From Halosaccharopolyspora lacisalsi (lineage in GTDB: Bacteria; Actinomycetota; Actinomycetes; Mycobacteriales; Pseudonocardiaceae), in the NCBI RefSeq assembly GCF_014137975.1, contig NZ_JACGWZ010000002.1, forward strand, positions 434,001-498,000: 64,000 bases of DNA, written 5' to 3'. The notes beneath the pieces are model-generated. The model was given only the letters and a program-made list of their open reading frames with translations. It had not been told where the DNA came from and did not search any database. Below are positions 1-8,799 of this stretch, one piece after another (positions within the stretch are counted from its first letter, which is position 1; every line of letters begins with the position of its first letter). Both the position numbers and the translations under genes were made by a program.

Positions 1-166
1 CTTCGCCGACGTCGCCGACCAGCAACCACTGGTCCTGGCCGACTCGGCCGGAGCGCTGGCCGTGGCCGTCAACGGCGGCTCCGCCGCCGAAAAGCTGGCC
101 ACCGGCCGAGGCCGGATCCTGCGCATCGAACCAGCCGAACCCCCGACCGAACCCCAAGGAGCATGA
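1..166 (+). CDS. C-terminal end of a SAM hydroxide adenosyltransferase-like (DUF62) protein, partial
   Basis: The gene enters from outside the window and stops with TGA at 164-166. The last 54 residues are visible. They include a segment reading DSAGALAVAVNGGSAAEKL, which matches the C-terminal beta-barrel end of the S-adenosylmethionine hydrolase / fluorinase-like family (SAM plus water to adenosine and methionine). The usual family ending is a serine-alanine-glycine turn, then a GSAAERL-like helix, then a short strand. The catalytic N-terminal domain is outside the window, so the reaction is inferred from the tail alone. The next gene starts 1 base after this stop, so they are probably co-transcribed. 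Confidence 0.55.
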   Translation, partial: FADVADQQPLVLADSAGALAVAVNGGSAAEKLATGRGRILRIEPAEPPTEPQGA

Positions 167-167
167 C

Positions 168-356
168 GTGACCCCTCGCCACCTGACCATCCTGGCCGTC
201 CGCACCGCGGTGTTCGTGATCGTGGCCCTGACCGTGGCCGTGATCAGCGGCTGGTCCCCCTTCGCGATCACGGCGGTGGCCCTGACCAGCGGAGCACTGG
301 CGATCCAACTCGGCGGACTGATCTGGATGCGCCGCACCCACCGCGCCGAGCAGTAG
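168..356 (+). CDS. small two-helix membrane protein
   Basis: A 62-residue protein from a GTG start one base after the upstream stop codon, so translation is probably coupled. Two hydrophobic stretches, about residues 8-28 and 33-54, are separated by a short SGWSP turn. The tail RRTHR is positively charged, so both ends are predicted to be cytoplasmic. I recognise no family. The tight spacing to the SAM-hydrolase-like gene suggests a shared transcript, but nothing in the sequence shows a shared role. Confidence 0.55.
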   Translation: MTPRHLTILAVRTAVFVIVALTVAVISGWSPFAITAVALTSGALAIQLGGLIWMRRTHRAEQ

Positions 357-392
357 CGCCCCACCGCGGCGGAGATCGTTTCGACGACGCCC

Positions 393-415
393 GACATGGG
401 TAATCCCCCCATGTC
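393..415. promoter_or_regulatory. 8-bp inverted repeat ahead of the aconitase gene
   Basis: GACATGGG at 393-400 and CCCATGTC at 408-415 form a perfect dyad with a 7-base spacer. It ends 26 bases before the aconitase ATG and just upstream of its AGAGAGGA ribosome site. It could be an operator or a small mRNA hairpin. No terminator-like T-run follows. Confidence 0.4.
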
Positions 416-441
416 ACCGCGAAGAGAGGACGATCAGGCGC

Positions 442-2403
442 ATGACACAGCAGGGGTCTCTGGCACGCAAACTCATCGCCTCCCACTTGGTCGACGGCGA
501 CATGACACCGGGTTCGGAAGTCGCGATCTCCATCGACCAGACCCTGACCCAGGACGCCACCGGCACCCTGGTGATGCAGGAACTGGAAGCGCTCGGGCTG
601 CGCCGAGCCCGCACCGAAGCCAGCGTGCAGTACGTCGATCACAACCTGCTGCAAACCGACGAGAAAAACGCCGAAGACCACACGTTCCTGCGCTCGGCCG
701 CCCAACGCTACGGCCTGTGGTTCTCCAAACCCGGCAACGGCGTGTCCCACCCCACCCACATGCAGCGCTTCGGCATCCCCGGCAAGACGATGGTCGGCTC
801 GGACTCGCACACCTGCGCGGCAGGCTCCCTGGGCATGCTGGCCATCGGAGTCGGCGGCCTCGAAGTCGCCATGGCCATCGCCGGCGAACCCCTGCGCGTG
901 CGGATGCCCGAAATCTGGGGAGTGCGCCTGACCGGGTCACTGCCCGACTGGGTCTCGGCCAAGGACGTCATCCTGGAGATGCTCCGGCGCCACAGCGTCA
1001 AGGGCGGCACCAACCGCATCATCGAGTACCACGGCCCCGGCCTGGACGAACTCACGGCCATGGACCGCCACGTCATCGCCAACATGGGCGCCGAACTCGG
1101 CGCGACCACCACCGTGTTCCCCGCCGACGACGCCGTCCGCGACTTCCTGCGCGCCGAAGGACGCGAACAGGACTTCGTACCCCTGGCCGCCGACACCGAC
1201 GCCGTCTACGACACCACCGACGAGATCGACCTCTCCGGTCTCGTGCCCCTGATCGCCCAACCCTCCTCCCCGGACAAGGTCGTTCCCGTCAGCGAGGTCG
1301 CCGGCACGGAGGTGAGCCAGACCGTGATCGGCTCCTCGGCCAACCCCGGACTCCGCGACTTCGCCGTCGCCGCCGCCATGGGCCGCGGACGCCAGACCAG
1401 CGACGAGGTCAGCTTCGACGTGAACCCGACCTCGCGGGAGATCCTGGAAGACCTCACCCGCATGGGAGCCACCTTCGACCTGATCTCAGCGGGAGGGCGC
1501 ATCCACCAAGCCGGCTGCATGGGCTGCATCGGCATGGGACAGGCCCCCGCCGTCGGGCAGAACTCCCTGCGCACCTTCCCCCGCAACTTCCCGGGACGCT
1601 CGGGCACCCCCGAGGACTCGGTATGGCTGTGCTCACCGGAAACCGCCACGGCCTCGGCACTGACCGGCGTGATCACCGACCCGCGGCAGTGGGCCGCCGA
1701 CCACGACGTGGCCTTCCCGAAACTGGCCCTGCCCGAGAACGCCTCGGTCAACACCTCGATGCTCATGGCCCCCCTCCCGGAAGACCAGGCACGGGAGACC
1801 GAACCCGTCAAGGGCCCCAACATCTCGGCGCTCCCGGAATTCACGGCCCTGCCCGACCAGCTCCAGCTGCCCGTCCTGCTCACCACCGGCGACAACGTCT
1901 CCACCGACGAAATCTCCCCGGCCGGTGCCCGCGCCCTCCCGCTGCGCTCCAACATCCCGGCCCTGGCCGAATTCACCTTCACCCGACTCGACGAAACCTA
2001 CCCCGAGCGCGCACTCGAACACCGCCAAACCAGCGGCCACGTCGTCATCGGAGGACACAACTACGGGCAAGGGTCCTCCCGCGAACACGCCGCGATCACC
2101 CCACGCCACCTCGGACTCCGCCTGGTCATCGCCAAGTCCTTCGCCAGGATCCACTGGCAGAACCTCATCAACTTCGGAATCCTGCCCCTGGAATTCGTCG
2201 ACGAAACCGACCACGACCACATCGAACAGGGCGACACGCTGACCTGCGACCAGCTCCACACGACACTGCCGCAGGACACCGAGCTCACCGTCCGCAACAC
2301 CACGCGCGATCAGAACTACCGAGTACGACACCGCCTGTCCCCCCGGCAGGTCCGCGCCGTACTCGCCGGAGGACTCATCCCGATGCTGGCCGACACGCGC
2401 TGA
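442..2403 (+). CDS. aconitate hydratase, short Aquifex-type
   Basis: Converts citrate to isocitrate through cis-aconitate in the TCA cycle, using a 4Fe-4S cluster. At 653 residues it is much shorter than the roughly 930-residue AcnA normally used by actinomycetes, and its order fits the short Aquifex-type aconitase/homoaconitase group. The N-terminal catalytic domains hold the predicted cluster ligands: Cys125 in GSDSHTC, and Cys359 and Cys362 in a CMGC motif. The C-terminal swivel domain starts near residue 475 and contains the GDNVSTDEI and GQGSSREHAA motifs. ATG is preceded by AGAGAGGA. A homoaconitase-like substrate cannot be excluded from sequence. No neighbour belongs to the TCA cycle; malate dehydrogenase lies 14 kb away. 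Confidence 0.85.
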   Translation: MTQQGSLARKLIASHLVDGDMTPGSEVAISIDQTLTQDATGTLVMQELEALGLRRARTEASVQYVDHNLLQTDEKNAEDHTFLRSAAQRYGLWFSKPGNGVSHPTHMQRFGIPGKTMVGSDSHTCAAGSLGMLAIGVGGLEVAMAIAGEPLRVRMPEIWGVRLTGSLPDWVSAKDVILEMLRRHSVKGGTNRIIEYHGPGLDELTAMDRHVIANMGAELGATTTVFPADDAVRDFLRAEGREQDFVPLAADTDAVYDTTDEIDLSGLVPLIAQPSSPDKVVPVSEVAGTEVSQTVIGSSANPGLRDFAVAAAMGRGRQTSDEVSFDVNPTSREILEDLTRMGATFDLISAGGRIHQAGCMGCIGMGQAPAVGQNSLRTFPRNFPGRSGTPEDSVWLCSPETATASALTGVITDPRQWAADHDVAFPKLALPENASVNTSMLMAPLPEDQARETEPVKGPNISALPEFTALPDQLQLPVLLTTGDNVSTDEISPAGARALPLRSNIPALAEFTFTRLDETYPERALEHRQTSGHVVIGGHNYGQGSSREHAAITPRHLGLRLVIAKSFARIHWQNLINFGILPLEFVDETDHDHIEQGDTLTCDQLHTTLPQDTELTVRNTTRDQNYRVRHRLSPRQVRAVLAGGLIPMLADTR

Positions 2404-2596
2404 CCCGCCGAACCGCGAACGCGGCAGCTCTTGTTGCTGCGACGAGCTGCTTTTACGGTGGACACGCGGTTGAGTACACAGCCACGACCAGCACCCCGCC
2501 ACCCGGCGCGGCATCCTTAACCCCGTGGCGATCCACCAGCAGCCACGCAGCCCCAGCCGCGACCGAAACCGGGCGATCTGCCCCAGGGGAGGTACC
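2404..2596. other. intergenic region between aconitase and STAS gene
   Basis: 193 bases without a recognisable gene. Just before the next gene it carries AGGGGAGG (2585-2592), which decides the GTG start at 2597 rather than the in-frame GTG at 2525. I see no clear terminator hairpin after the aconitase stop. Confidence 0.4.
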
Positions 2597-3106
2597 GTGA
2601 TCCCTCCGGACACCGCGGATCAACCCGCGCACGGCGGCGAGGCGGCCACCACCGCCACCCCCCACGACCACACCGCAGCCGCGATCATCCCACCCCGCCA
2701 AGCCGCCGACAACGTCCTCGACACGGCCCCGCGGCGCCGCAATCCGCTGCTCGGACAGCCACTCCGGCTGGCCGTGCAGCGCCCCGGCATCGGCATCGTC
2801 GTCGTCCGCCTCACCGGCGAACTCGACCTGGCCGCCATGCCCCGCCTGACCGAACTCGTCCGCCAACGACTCACCGCCGCCGTCCTGCGCGCACTCGTGC
2901 TGGACCTGTCCCAGGTCTCCTTCGTGGCCAGCTGCGGCGCGGAACTGCTGCTTTACGCCCAACGCCGCGCCGACCAGCGCGGCGTCGGCATGTACGTCGT
3001 CATCGGACAGGGCAACCTGCGCAGACTCCTGAACCTGACCGGCCTGACCGAGAGATTCCAGGACCGCGACACCGTGGCCGAAGCCGTCGCCGAAGCCCGG
3101 CAGTAA
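2597..3106 (+). CDS. STAS-domain anti-sigma factor antagonist-like protein
   Basis: A 169-residue protein with a disordered Pro/Ala/His-rich N-terminus (about 1-55) and one STAS domain (about 60-165), the fold of SpoIIAA/RsbV. Family members bind anti-sigma kinases and release a sigma factor when their serine is unphosphorylated. The phosphorylation loop, normally D-S-x-G, reads ASCG here: the serine and glycine are kept but the preceding aspartate is alanine. I chose the GTG because GGGGAGG sits 5 bases upstream. No anti-sigma kinase or sigma gene is nearby, so the partner is encoded elsewhere or the protein has another role. The following gene starts about 100 bases downstream on the same strand. 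Confidence 0.8.
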   Translation: MIPPDTADQPAHGGEAATTATPHDHTAAAIIPPRQAADNVLDTAPRRRNPLLGQPLRLAVQRPGIGIVVVRLTGELDLAAMPRLTELVRQRLTAAVLRALVLDLSQVSFVASCGAELLLYAQRRADQRGVGMYVVIGQGNLRRLLNLTGLTERFQDRDTVAEAVAEARQ

Positions 3107-3208
3107 CCCCCGGTCCGCTGTGTCCCGGATCATGACCCCGCGACACGCTCCCACCGATCCGCCATCGTGGAAATCACGACAAGCGAGCAGGGCAGGGGAG
3201 TAGGGGTC

Positions 3209-4216
3209 ATGGCGCTCACCACCCGAGCGAACCGAATGCTGGGCATCGAACACCCGATCGTGCAAGCACCGATGGACGGCATCGCCGGCGGAGCACTCGC
3301 GGCCGCGGTCACCGACGCCGGAGGGCTCGGCATGATCGGCGGCGGCTACGGCGACCCCGACTGGCTGGCCCGCGAATTCACCGCCGCGGGCACGACCCGC
3401 GTGGGGTGCGGCTTCATCACCTGGTCGGTGGCCGACCGGCCGCACCTGCTCGACCAGGCCCTGGCCCACGAACCGGCGGCGGTGATGCTGTCCTTCACCG
3501 ACCCGACCCCCCTCGCGACACGCGTCCACGACGCCGGCGCCCGGCTGATGTGCCAGGTCAACACCCGCCGCCAAGCCGAACAAGCCCTCCACGCCGGAGC
3601 CGACATCATCGTCGCCCAAGGAACCGAAGCCGGCGGACACGGATACGGCCCCCAAACCACCCTGAGCCTCGTCCCCGAAGTCGTCGACACCACCACCACC
3701 CACGCACCCGAGGCCGTGGTCCTGGCCGCGGGCGGCATCGCCGACGGGCGCGGCCTCGCCGCGGCCCTGGCCCTCGGCGCCGACGGCGTCCTCGTGGGCA
3801 CCCGCTTCTACGCCAGCACCGAAGCCCTGAGCACCCCACCGGCCCGGGACCGCGTCGTCGCCGCCGACGGCGCCGACACCTGCCGCACCACCATCTACGA
3901 CACCGTGCGGACCCCCTGGCCACACGGACACACCATGAACGTCCTCCGCAACGACTTCGTCGACCGCTGGCACGGCGCCGAGGACGAACTACGAGCCACC
4001 CGCACCGAAGCCACCGCCGAGTACCGACAAGCGGTGACCGAACGCGATTACGACATCGCCAACGTCACGGCCGGACAAGCCGCGGGCCTCATTCACGAAA
4101 TACACCCGGCCGCGCACACGGTGCACCACATGGTCACCCACGCCGAGGAAATCCTGCGTTCCCGCGCCGCGACCGTCACCCGAAACCCCGCAATCGGAAA
4201 AAATCCGACCGAGTGA
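3209..4216 (+). CDS. NAD(P)H-dependent flavin oxidoreductase / nitronate monooxygenase-like
   Basis: A 335-residue TIM-barrel FMN enzyme of the 2-nitropropane dioxygenase family. Family features seen are an N-terminal PIVQAPMDG strand and loop, the AQGTEAGGHGY motif with the catalytic-type His144, and a phosphate-binding AAGGIADGRG segment followed by GADGVLVGTRF. Such enzymes oxidise nitronates or act as enoyl or quinone reductases; the exact substrate cannot be read from sequence. The ATG is supported by GGGGAG 8 bases upstream; an in-frame GTG at 3167 has no ribosome site. It lies alone downstream of the STAS gene. Confidence 0.85.
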   Translation: MALTTRANRMLGIEHPIVQAPMDGIAGGALAAAVTDAGGLGMIGGGYGDPDWLAREFTAAGTTRVGCGFITWSVADRPHLLDQALAHEPAAVMLSFTDPTPLATRVHDAGARLMCQVNTRRQAEQALHAGADIIVAQGTEAGGHGYGPQTTLSLVPEVVDTTTTHAPEAVVLAAGGIADGRGLAAALALGADGVLVGTRFYASTEALSTPPARDRVVAADGADTCRTTIYDTVRTPWPHGHTMNVLRNDFVDRWHGAEDELRATRTEATAEYRQAVTERDYDIANVTAGQAAGLIHEIHPAAHTVHHMVTHAEEILRSRAATVTRNPAIGKNPTE

Positions 4217-4267
4217 ACCCCCACCGAGCGGGAAAACACGAACCCCCGCACGAATAAACGAAAAAAC

Positions 4268-4305
4268 GTGCCGTGGCCGCACCCTGACGAGTGTGACCAC
4301 GGCAC
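4268..4305 (-). terminator. predicted rho-independent terminator for leftward transcription
   Basis: GTGCCGTGG (4268-4276) pairs with CCACGGCAC (4297-4305), a 9-bp stem with a 20-base loop. Read leftward, the stem is followed by G then a T-rich run (complement of AAAAAAC at 4261-4267). It sits just past the rightward oxidoreductase stop and could end leftward transcripts from the zinc-ribbon gene at 5078. Confidence 0.5.
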
Positions 4306-4817
4306 CACTTCAGCATCGGCGAAACCGTGCTTAATGTGGCTGTCCTGTGTTGAACCACGGTGTGGCGGTACGGCGAACCCGACCTCGACCCCGGGATTGA
4401 CCCACGCTCAGCCCAAAACTTCGACGACTGATACGAGCAGTCCGTTCAGCCCTGCTCACGGCCCGAAACCACGACAACCTCCCGCGGCTTCGGGTGACGC
4501 ATCATCGCGCGCCCCCGTTCCATCTCACGGGACATGCCGCCGAGCCAACGAACCAGACCTGCCATGGGAGTCTTCCTCCAACTTTTTCTACAGAGATAGG
4601 CCCAGCCAATCCAATACCGGCAGCCCTACGCTTCCGGCAGCAGGACCAAACCACCCACCCCGAGACACTCCCGACGCGACCCCGCCACGGTATCCCCGCC
4701 GGCCACATCACACCGCACCCTCGGAAAGGAAGTATCGATCACTGCACCCGCTGTATCGCCACCGACGACCGCACCGTTACCACCCCCACACGATTTCCCA
4801 CCCCCGAATCCACCAGC
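4306..4817. other. intergenic region, no recognisable gene
   Basis: About 510 bases. I translated both strands and saw no recognisable protein segment. The composition is less G/C-rich than the coding neighbours. It lies downstream of the leftward zinc-ribbon gene and would be its 3' untranslated region up to the hairpin at 4268-4305. Confidence 0.4.
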
Positions 4818-5078
4818 TCATCCCGGATGAGCTCCCACCGCGTCCCGCAGCTGCTCCGCCGTCGACGCCCCCGACTGCCGGGCACAGTGCGCACAGCAGA
4901 AGAAGCGACCACTGTCCTCGACCCCGTGCCCGAGAATGCGGCAACCACAGTGCTCACACTGCGGCGCCAACCGATTGGCCGCGCATTCGAACGAGTCGAA
5001 GACATGCACCTGACCACCCACCGTGTGGATCTCGAAGCTCATCCAGTAGTCGTTGCCGCAAACCTCGCACACAGCCAT
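4818..5078 (-). CDS. small cysteine-rich zinc-ribbon (prokaryotic metallothionein-like) protein
   Basis: An 86-residue protein preceded by a strong GAAGGAGG ribosome site 6 bases before the ATG. It has an N-terminal CEVCG knuckle, a segment DSFECA, then CEHCGC, and a C-terminal FFCCAHCA. That is four paired cysteine motifs, typical of a small actinobacterial family often labelled metallothionein-like. It probably binds one or two zinc ions. A metal-storage or zinc-ribbon structural role is possible; nothing here distinguishes them. Its long 3' region ends at a hairpin at 4268-4305. It is transcribed away from the MFS gene at 5232, with only about 150 bases between the two starts. Confidence 0.8.
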   Translation of the reverse strand: MAVCEVCGNDYWMSFEIHTVGGQVHVFDSFECAANRLAPQCEHCGCRILGHGVEDSGRFFCCAHCARQSGASTAEQLRDAVGAHPG

Positions 5079-5231
5079 ACCGAGCCTCCTTCGTCACCTT
5101 GTGTCGGGAAAACCCAGCATGCGGGCCCACCACCGACCCGGCAACCGCGAGCCGAAACACCCCACCACCGACGCCCCCCGCGACTGGGTACCGTAAAACC
5201 ACCCGAGCAGACCGAGACCCCGGAGGAACCC

Positions 5232-6557
5232 GTGCGCCTGGACAACCCGACACGCCGGGCCTGGTTGATCTGGGGGAGCGCCGTGGTGGTCTACATCGCC
5301 GCCGTGTTCCACCGCGGCAGCCTCGGCGTCGCCGGGCCACAGGCCCTGGACCGCTTCACCGTCGGCCCCGCCGCCCTGAGCACCTTCACCGTCCTGCAAG
5401 TCGGCCTGTACGCCACGATGCAAATCCCCACCGGCGTCCTCGTCGACCGATTCGGACCACGCCGCGTACTCATCGGCGCAGCCACCCTCCTCGGTGCCGG
5501 ACAAACCCTGTTCGCCCTCGCCGACACCTACGCACTGGGCCTGGCCGCACGAGCCGTCCTCGGCATCGGCGACGCGATGACCTGGGTCGCCGTTCTGCGC
5601 CTGGTCGCCGTGCACTTCCCCGCCCGCCTGTACCCACTGGTAGCCACCCTGTCCTCGGCCCTGGGTGCCCTGGGCGGCGTGGCGGCGACGTTCCCCCTGT
5701 CCCTGACCCTGGGACAACTCGGCTGGACCACCACCTTCCTGCTCGCCGGGATCACCACCCTCGGCTTCACCGCCTCCTCGGCCCTGCTGGTACGCGACGG
5801 CCCACCCCCACACCACGGCGAACCCCGCACCGAGCCATCGACCGCCCTGCTGCACCGCCTCCGCACCGTCTGGACCGTGCCCGGCACCCGCCTGGCGTTC
5901 TGGGTGCACTTCTCCACGATGTTCGTCTCCAACGCCCTGTCCCTGCTGTGGGGATACCCCTACCTCACCGACGGCCTGGGCATCCCCGCGAGCACCGCGA
6001 GCATGGTGCTCAGCCTGCTCATCATCGGTCAGGTCCTCGGCGGCCCCGTCGTCGGCACGGTCATCGGACGCCGCCCCGCCGGCCGCATGCCGATCGTGCT
6101 GACCTACCTCACCGTCGAGGCCGCATGCCTGACCACACTGATGACCTGGCCCGACGGACATCCACCCCTACCTGTGGTGGCAACCGCGTTCTTCCTGTTC
6201 GCCCTCGGCGGCCCCGTCTCGGCGATCGCCTTCGCCCTCGCCCGCGACTACAACCCCCTGCACCACGTCGGCACCGCCACCGGCATCGCCAACACCGCCG
6301 GACACACCGCCACCGCCACCGCGGTCCTGACCATGGGGCTGGTCCTGGACCTCGTCCCGAGCACCTCCACGATCACCGGCTACCGCATCGCCTTCCTGGC
6401 CCCCACCGCGATCCTCCTGCTCGGACTGCTCCGCACGACCACGTGGTGGCGACGCACCCGCTCGACTATCCTGGCCGCCCAACAACGCGGCGAGGACGTC
6501 CCGGTACCGATACGTCCCCACAAATGGGACCTGGACGAGCTTCGACACCACGAGTGA
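5232..6557 (+). CDS. MFS transporter
   Basis: A 441-residue integral membrane protein with about twelve hydrophobic segments. The loop after helix 2 carries the MFS motif A signature GVLVDRFGPRRVLI. The N- and C-terminal tails are cytoplasmic and charged. I chose the GTG at 5232 because CGGAGGAAC lies directly upstream; an open frame extends much further up but has no plausible start or coding composition there. Substrate is unknown. The next gene begins 14 bases after the stop, so the two probably form an operon, suggesting export or import of a compound related to the SDR-type product. Confidence 0.85.
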   Translation: MRLDNPTRRAWLIWGSAVVVYIAAVFHRGSLGVAGPQALDRFTVGPAALSTFTVLQVGLYATMQIPTGVLVDRFGPRRVLIGAATLLGAGQTLFALADTYALGLAARAVLGIGDAMTWVAVLRLVAVHFPARLYPLVATLSSALGALGGVAATFPLSLTLGQLGWTTTFLLAGITTLGFTASSALLVRDGPPPHHGEPRTEPSTALLHRLRTVWTVPGTRLAFWVHFSTMFVSNALSLLWGYPYLTDGLGIPASTASMVLSLLIIGQVLGGPVVGTVIGRRPAGRMPIVLTYLTVEAACLTTLMTWPDGHPPLPVVATAFFLFALGGPVSAIAFALARDYNPLHHVGTATGIANTAGHTATATAVLTMGLVLDLVPSTSTITGYRIAFLAPTAILLLGLLRTTTWWRRTRSTILAAQQRGEDVPVPIRPHKWDLDELRHHE

Positions 6558-6570
6558 CCCCGGCGGAAAG

Positions 6571-7410
6571 GTGCCGACCTTGCTGGTGGCAGTGACCGGA
6601 GCCAGCGGTGCAGTCGGAAGCGCGGTCGTCAACGGACTGGCTCACAGCGGCCACAGTGTCCGCGCGATCGACCGCCACCCACCCCGGGACAACACCGAGA
6701 TACCGGACGACTTCCGAACGGTCGACGTGTGCGACCACCCCGCACTCCGCGACGCGCTGAAGGGCTGTCAGGCCCTCGTCCACCTGGCCGGCATCGCCTC
6801 ACCACTGCACCAACACGCCACCACCGTGCACAACACCAACGTCGTGGGCAGCTACAACGCGCTCACGGCCGCCACGGAAAACGACATCGCCACAGTGTGC
6901 CTGGCCTCCAGCATCAACGCGATCGGAGGAGCGTTCAGCCGCCGCGCCCGCTACGACTACTTCCCGGTCGACGAACAACACCCCACCTACAACGAGGATC
7001 CCTACAGCCTGTCGAAGTGGATCGGCGAACACCAAGCCGACAACACTGTGCGGCGCCACCCCCACATGAGCATCACCAGCCTGCGGCTCCACGGAGCCAA
7101 CCCGGACCGCCGCACGGCCGCGAACCAGGCACACGCCACGGATCCCACCCGACTGATCAACCACCTCTGGGGATACGTCCGCCTGGACGCCTGCGCACGC
7201 GCCTGCGCACTGGCCATCGAAACGGACTGGCACGGCCACGAAGTCCTCCAACTCGTCGCCCCGGACACCGTCATGGACACCGACTCCGGCGACCTCGCCC
7301 GTCGACACTGGCCAGAAGTCCCACTCCGACAAACGCTCACGGGCAACAGCGGTTTCTACGACTGCACCAAGGCACGAAGACTGCTCGGCTGGACCCACGA
7401 CGAACGCTGA
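6571..7410 (+). CDS. NAD-dependent epimerase/dehydratase (extended SDR)
   Basis: A 279-residue protein with an N-terminal Rossmann motif GASGAVGSAV, a conserved HLAGIASP turn, an SSINAIGG strand with the catalytic serine position, and the YSLSKWIGE tyrosine-lysine pair of extended SDR enzymes. These usually epimerise or dehydrate nucleotide sugars or reduce related carbonyls. The start is uncertain: GTG at 6571 abuts the GGCGGAAAGG ribosome site, while TTG at 6580 has better spacing and would give a start of MLVAVTG. It follows the MFS gene by 14 bases and shares its transcript. I cannot assign a substrate. Confidence 0.8.
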   Translation: MPTLLVAVTGASGAVGSAVVNGLAHSGHSVRAIDRHPPRDNTEIPDDFRTVDVCDHPALRDALKGCQALVHLAGIASPLHQHATTVHNTNVVGSYNALTAATENDIATVCLASSINAIGGAFSRRARYDYFPVDEQHPTYNEDPYSLSKWIGEHQADNTVRRHPHMSITSLRLHGANPDRRTAANQAHATDPTRLINHLWGYVRLDACARACALAIETDWHGHEVLQLVAPDTVMDTDSGDLARRHWPEVPLRQTLTGNSGFYDCTKARRLLGWTHDER

Positions 7411-8583
7411 GCCTCGAAGGAGACCGAGGGCGGGACTGGCGGCCTGTGGATTGTCCGGGCTATGCGGAGAGGGCAGCAGTCGAAAGCGGGGGTGGACGTC
7501 AACCGTGGCGATGTCAGCGAACTGACCGGGACCGCGGGAGAGCACGCGCGCCGATCGGGAAGACCCTGATCTTTCCCCAGGAGCACCCCGATCAGCGGCT
7601 CCCGAGCAGTCACGAGAGGCCACAACGAAGCCACCGCGTTCCAGTCCCCGGGAAACTCACGCCGTACCTGCGAAAGGTGACCCTGCGTCGAACATTCCAG
7701 CGCAAATGGCGGATCTAGCGCCGGGTAGGGGAGTCCGGCTTGAACGTCCCGGGACTGAGCCGGCCCGGGGGGAGTTCGGCGGCGATGAGCTGGGAAAGAC
7801 GTTATTGGCCGGTGGTCTTGAGGCGGACCGGCAGGCGACGGATGGATCAGAGGCTCTCGGACGCTGACCCCTCCAGGGAGGTGCCAGTGTGTTGACTAGT
7901 CGTGCGTTCCCGCGGTTCAGCTGTCACTCTGCAAGTTGGTGGATAATGTGCGTTATCCACCAAACATAGCGATGGTGGACCCGTCAGGGGTGGGGGCGGC
8001 CGGGACGGCGCTGGGAGAAGTGCGGGTCATGTGGTCAAGGGTTTGGCCCGGTCTCGGGACGATGACGTGATCACAGACGATGTTGACGAGCAGCCCGCGT
8101 CGCGCGACGTAGGACTCCAGGACGGTGCTGATTCATCACGGTGACGAACCAGATCGACAAGTCCGCAGGCTGCACCAAGATCGACATGCCGACTGGCTGC
8201 GCCGTCGCGGTCGGCTCCTGCGGGCGCTGTCGGAACGACCAGTGTCGTCGACGTGCACGTGCTCACTACGAGCTCTCGGGTCCCTGAAAACCGCTCTCCA
8301 GCGAAAACCCCAGCACAGAAGTTCGCCGATAATCTATATTATGTTAAGTAATGGTTCGTGGAGGCCTCCCCGAAGCTGATCCGCGAACCTGCGCCGACCT
8401 CGACCGGTGCTGCGAACACGACCTACGTGGACGGCGCTGACGCTGCTGAGCCAGATCATCGGCGGACGCCACCGTTGCGGAGGTGTCCTTCCCGTCATGC
8501 GCTCCTCCCCGCTCCGAGTGGCTACGGAAGCTGGGATCGCTCGCCCGCACGAGTCGCACAAGTCTCCGTCGCGGTCGGCCTCG
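7411..8583. other. gene desert
   Basis: About 1.17 kb without a gene I can support. No frame shows a recognisable domain. A short leftward open segment (about 8110-7940, reading ISTVLESYVARRG near its start) has decent codon use but no identity and no start; it ends inside the dyad at 7936-7963. An AT-rich patch (about 8326-8352) stands out. The stretch may be remains of decayed genes. Confidence 0.4.
7936..7963. repeat. 28-bp perfect dyad, possible operator
   Basis: TTGGTGGATAA (7936-7946) and TTATCCACCAA (7953-7963) are exact reverse complements with a 6-base spacer. The arms are AT-richer than the surroundings. The symmetry suits a dimeric repressor (TetR or MarR style) more than a terminator, since no T-run follows on either side. 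No adjacent intact gene explains it. Confidence 0.45.
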
Positions 8584-8720
8584 TTGCCGCGCGAGTTCCT
8601 GCTGCGTGTTCAGCTGCTTCGCCAGCGCGCGCAACCGTGTTTCTCGTTCGCCTCACGAGTCTTCGGGTCCTCGAACGCGGCCAGCTCGGCCATCACCTCG
8701 GCCACCATCGTCTCGGTCAC
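8584..8720 (-). pseudogene. remnant of a DNA alkylation repair (AlkD-like HEAT-repeat) gene
   Basis: A good ribosome site (AGGGAGG) precedes a GTG at 8720. The reading frame starts MTETMVAEVMAELAAFEDPK and continues REANEKHG, the N-terminus of actinobacterial DNA alkylation repair proteins. It then shifts frame and loses about ten codons; a second frame carries RALAKQLNTQQELARQ, the next family segment. After that no homology is visible. The family protein is normally about 230 residues and removes alkylated bases using HEAT-like repeats. Only about 45 codons remain, split between two frames, so this is a decayed 5' end. Confidence 0.7.
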
Positions 8721-8799
8721 CTCAACCTCCCTGTACCTCGTGTGACGAAGGGACTCCGAGTACTGGTTCGCTGTGCGACGACACTCGATCTGGGGTCAG

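Noticed and set aside
396-2600. Very long open frame overlapping the aconitase gene in another frame
   Set aside because: Arg/Pro/His-rich translation typical of a high-GC shadow frame; the aconitase frame has all catalytic motifs.
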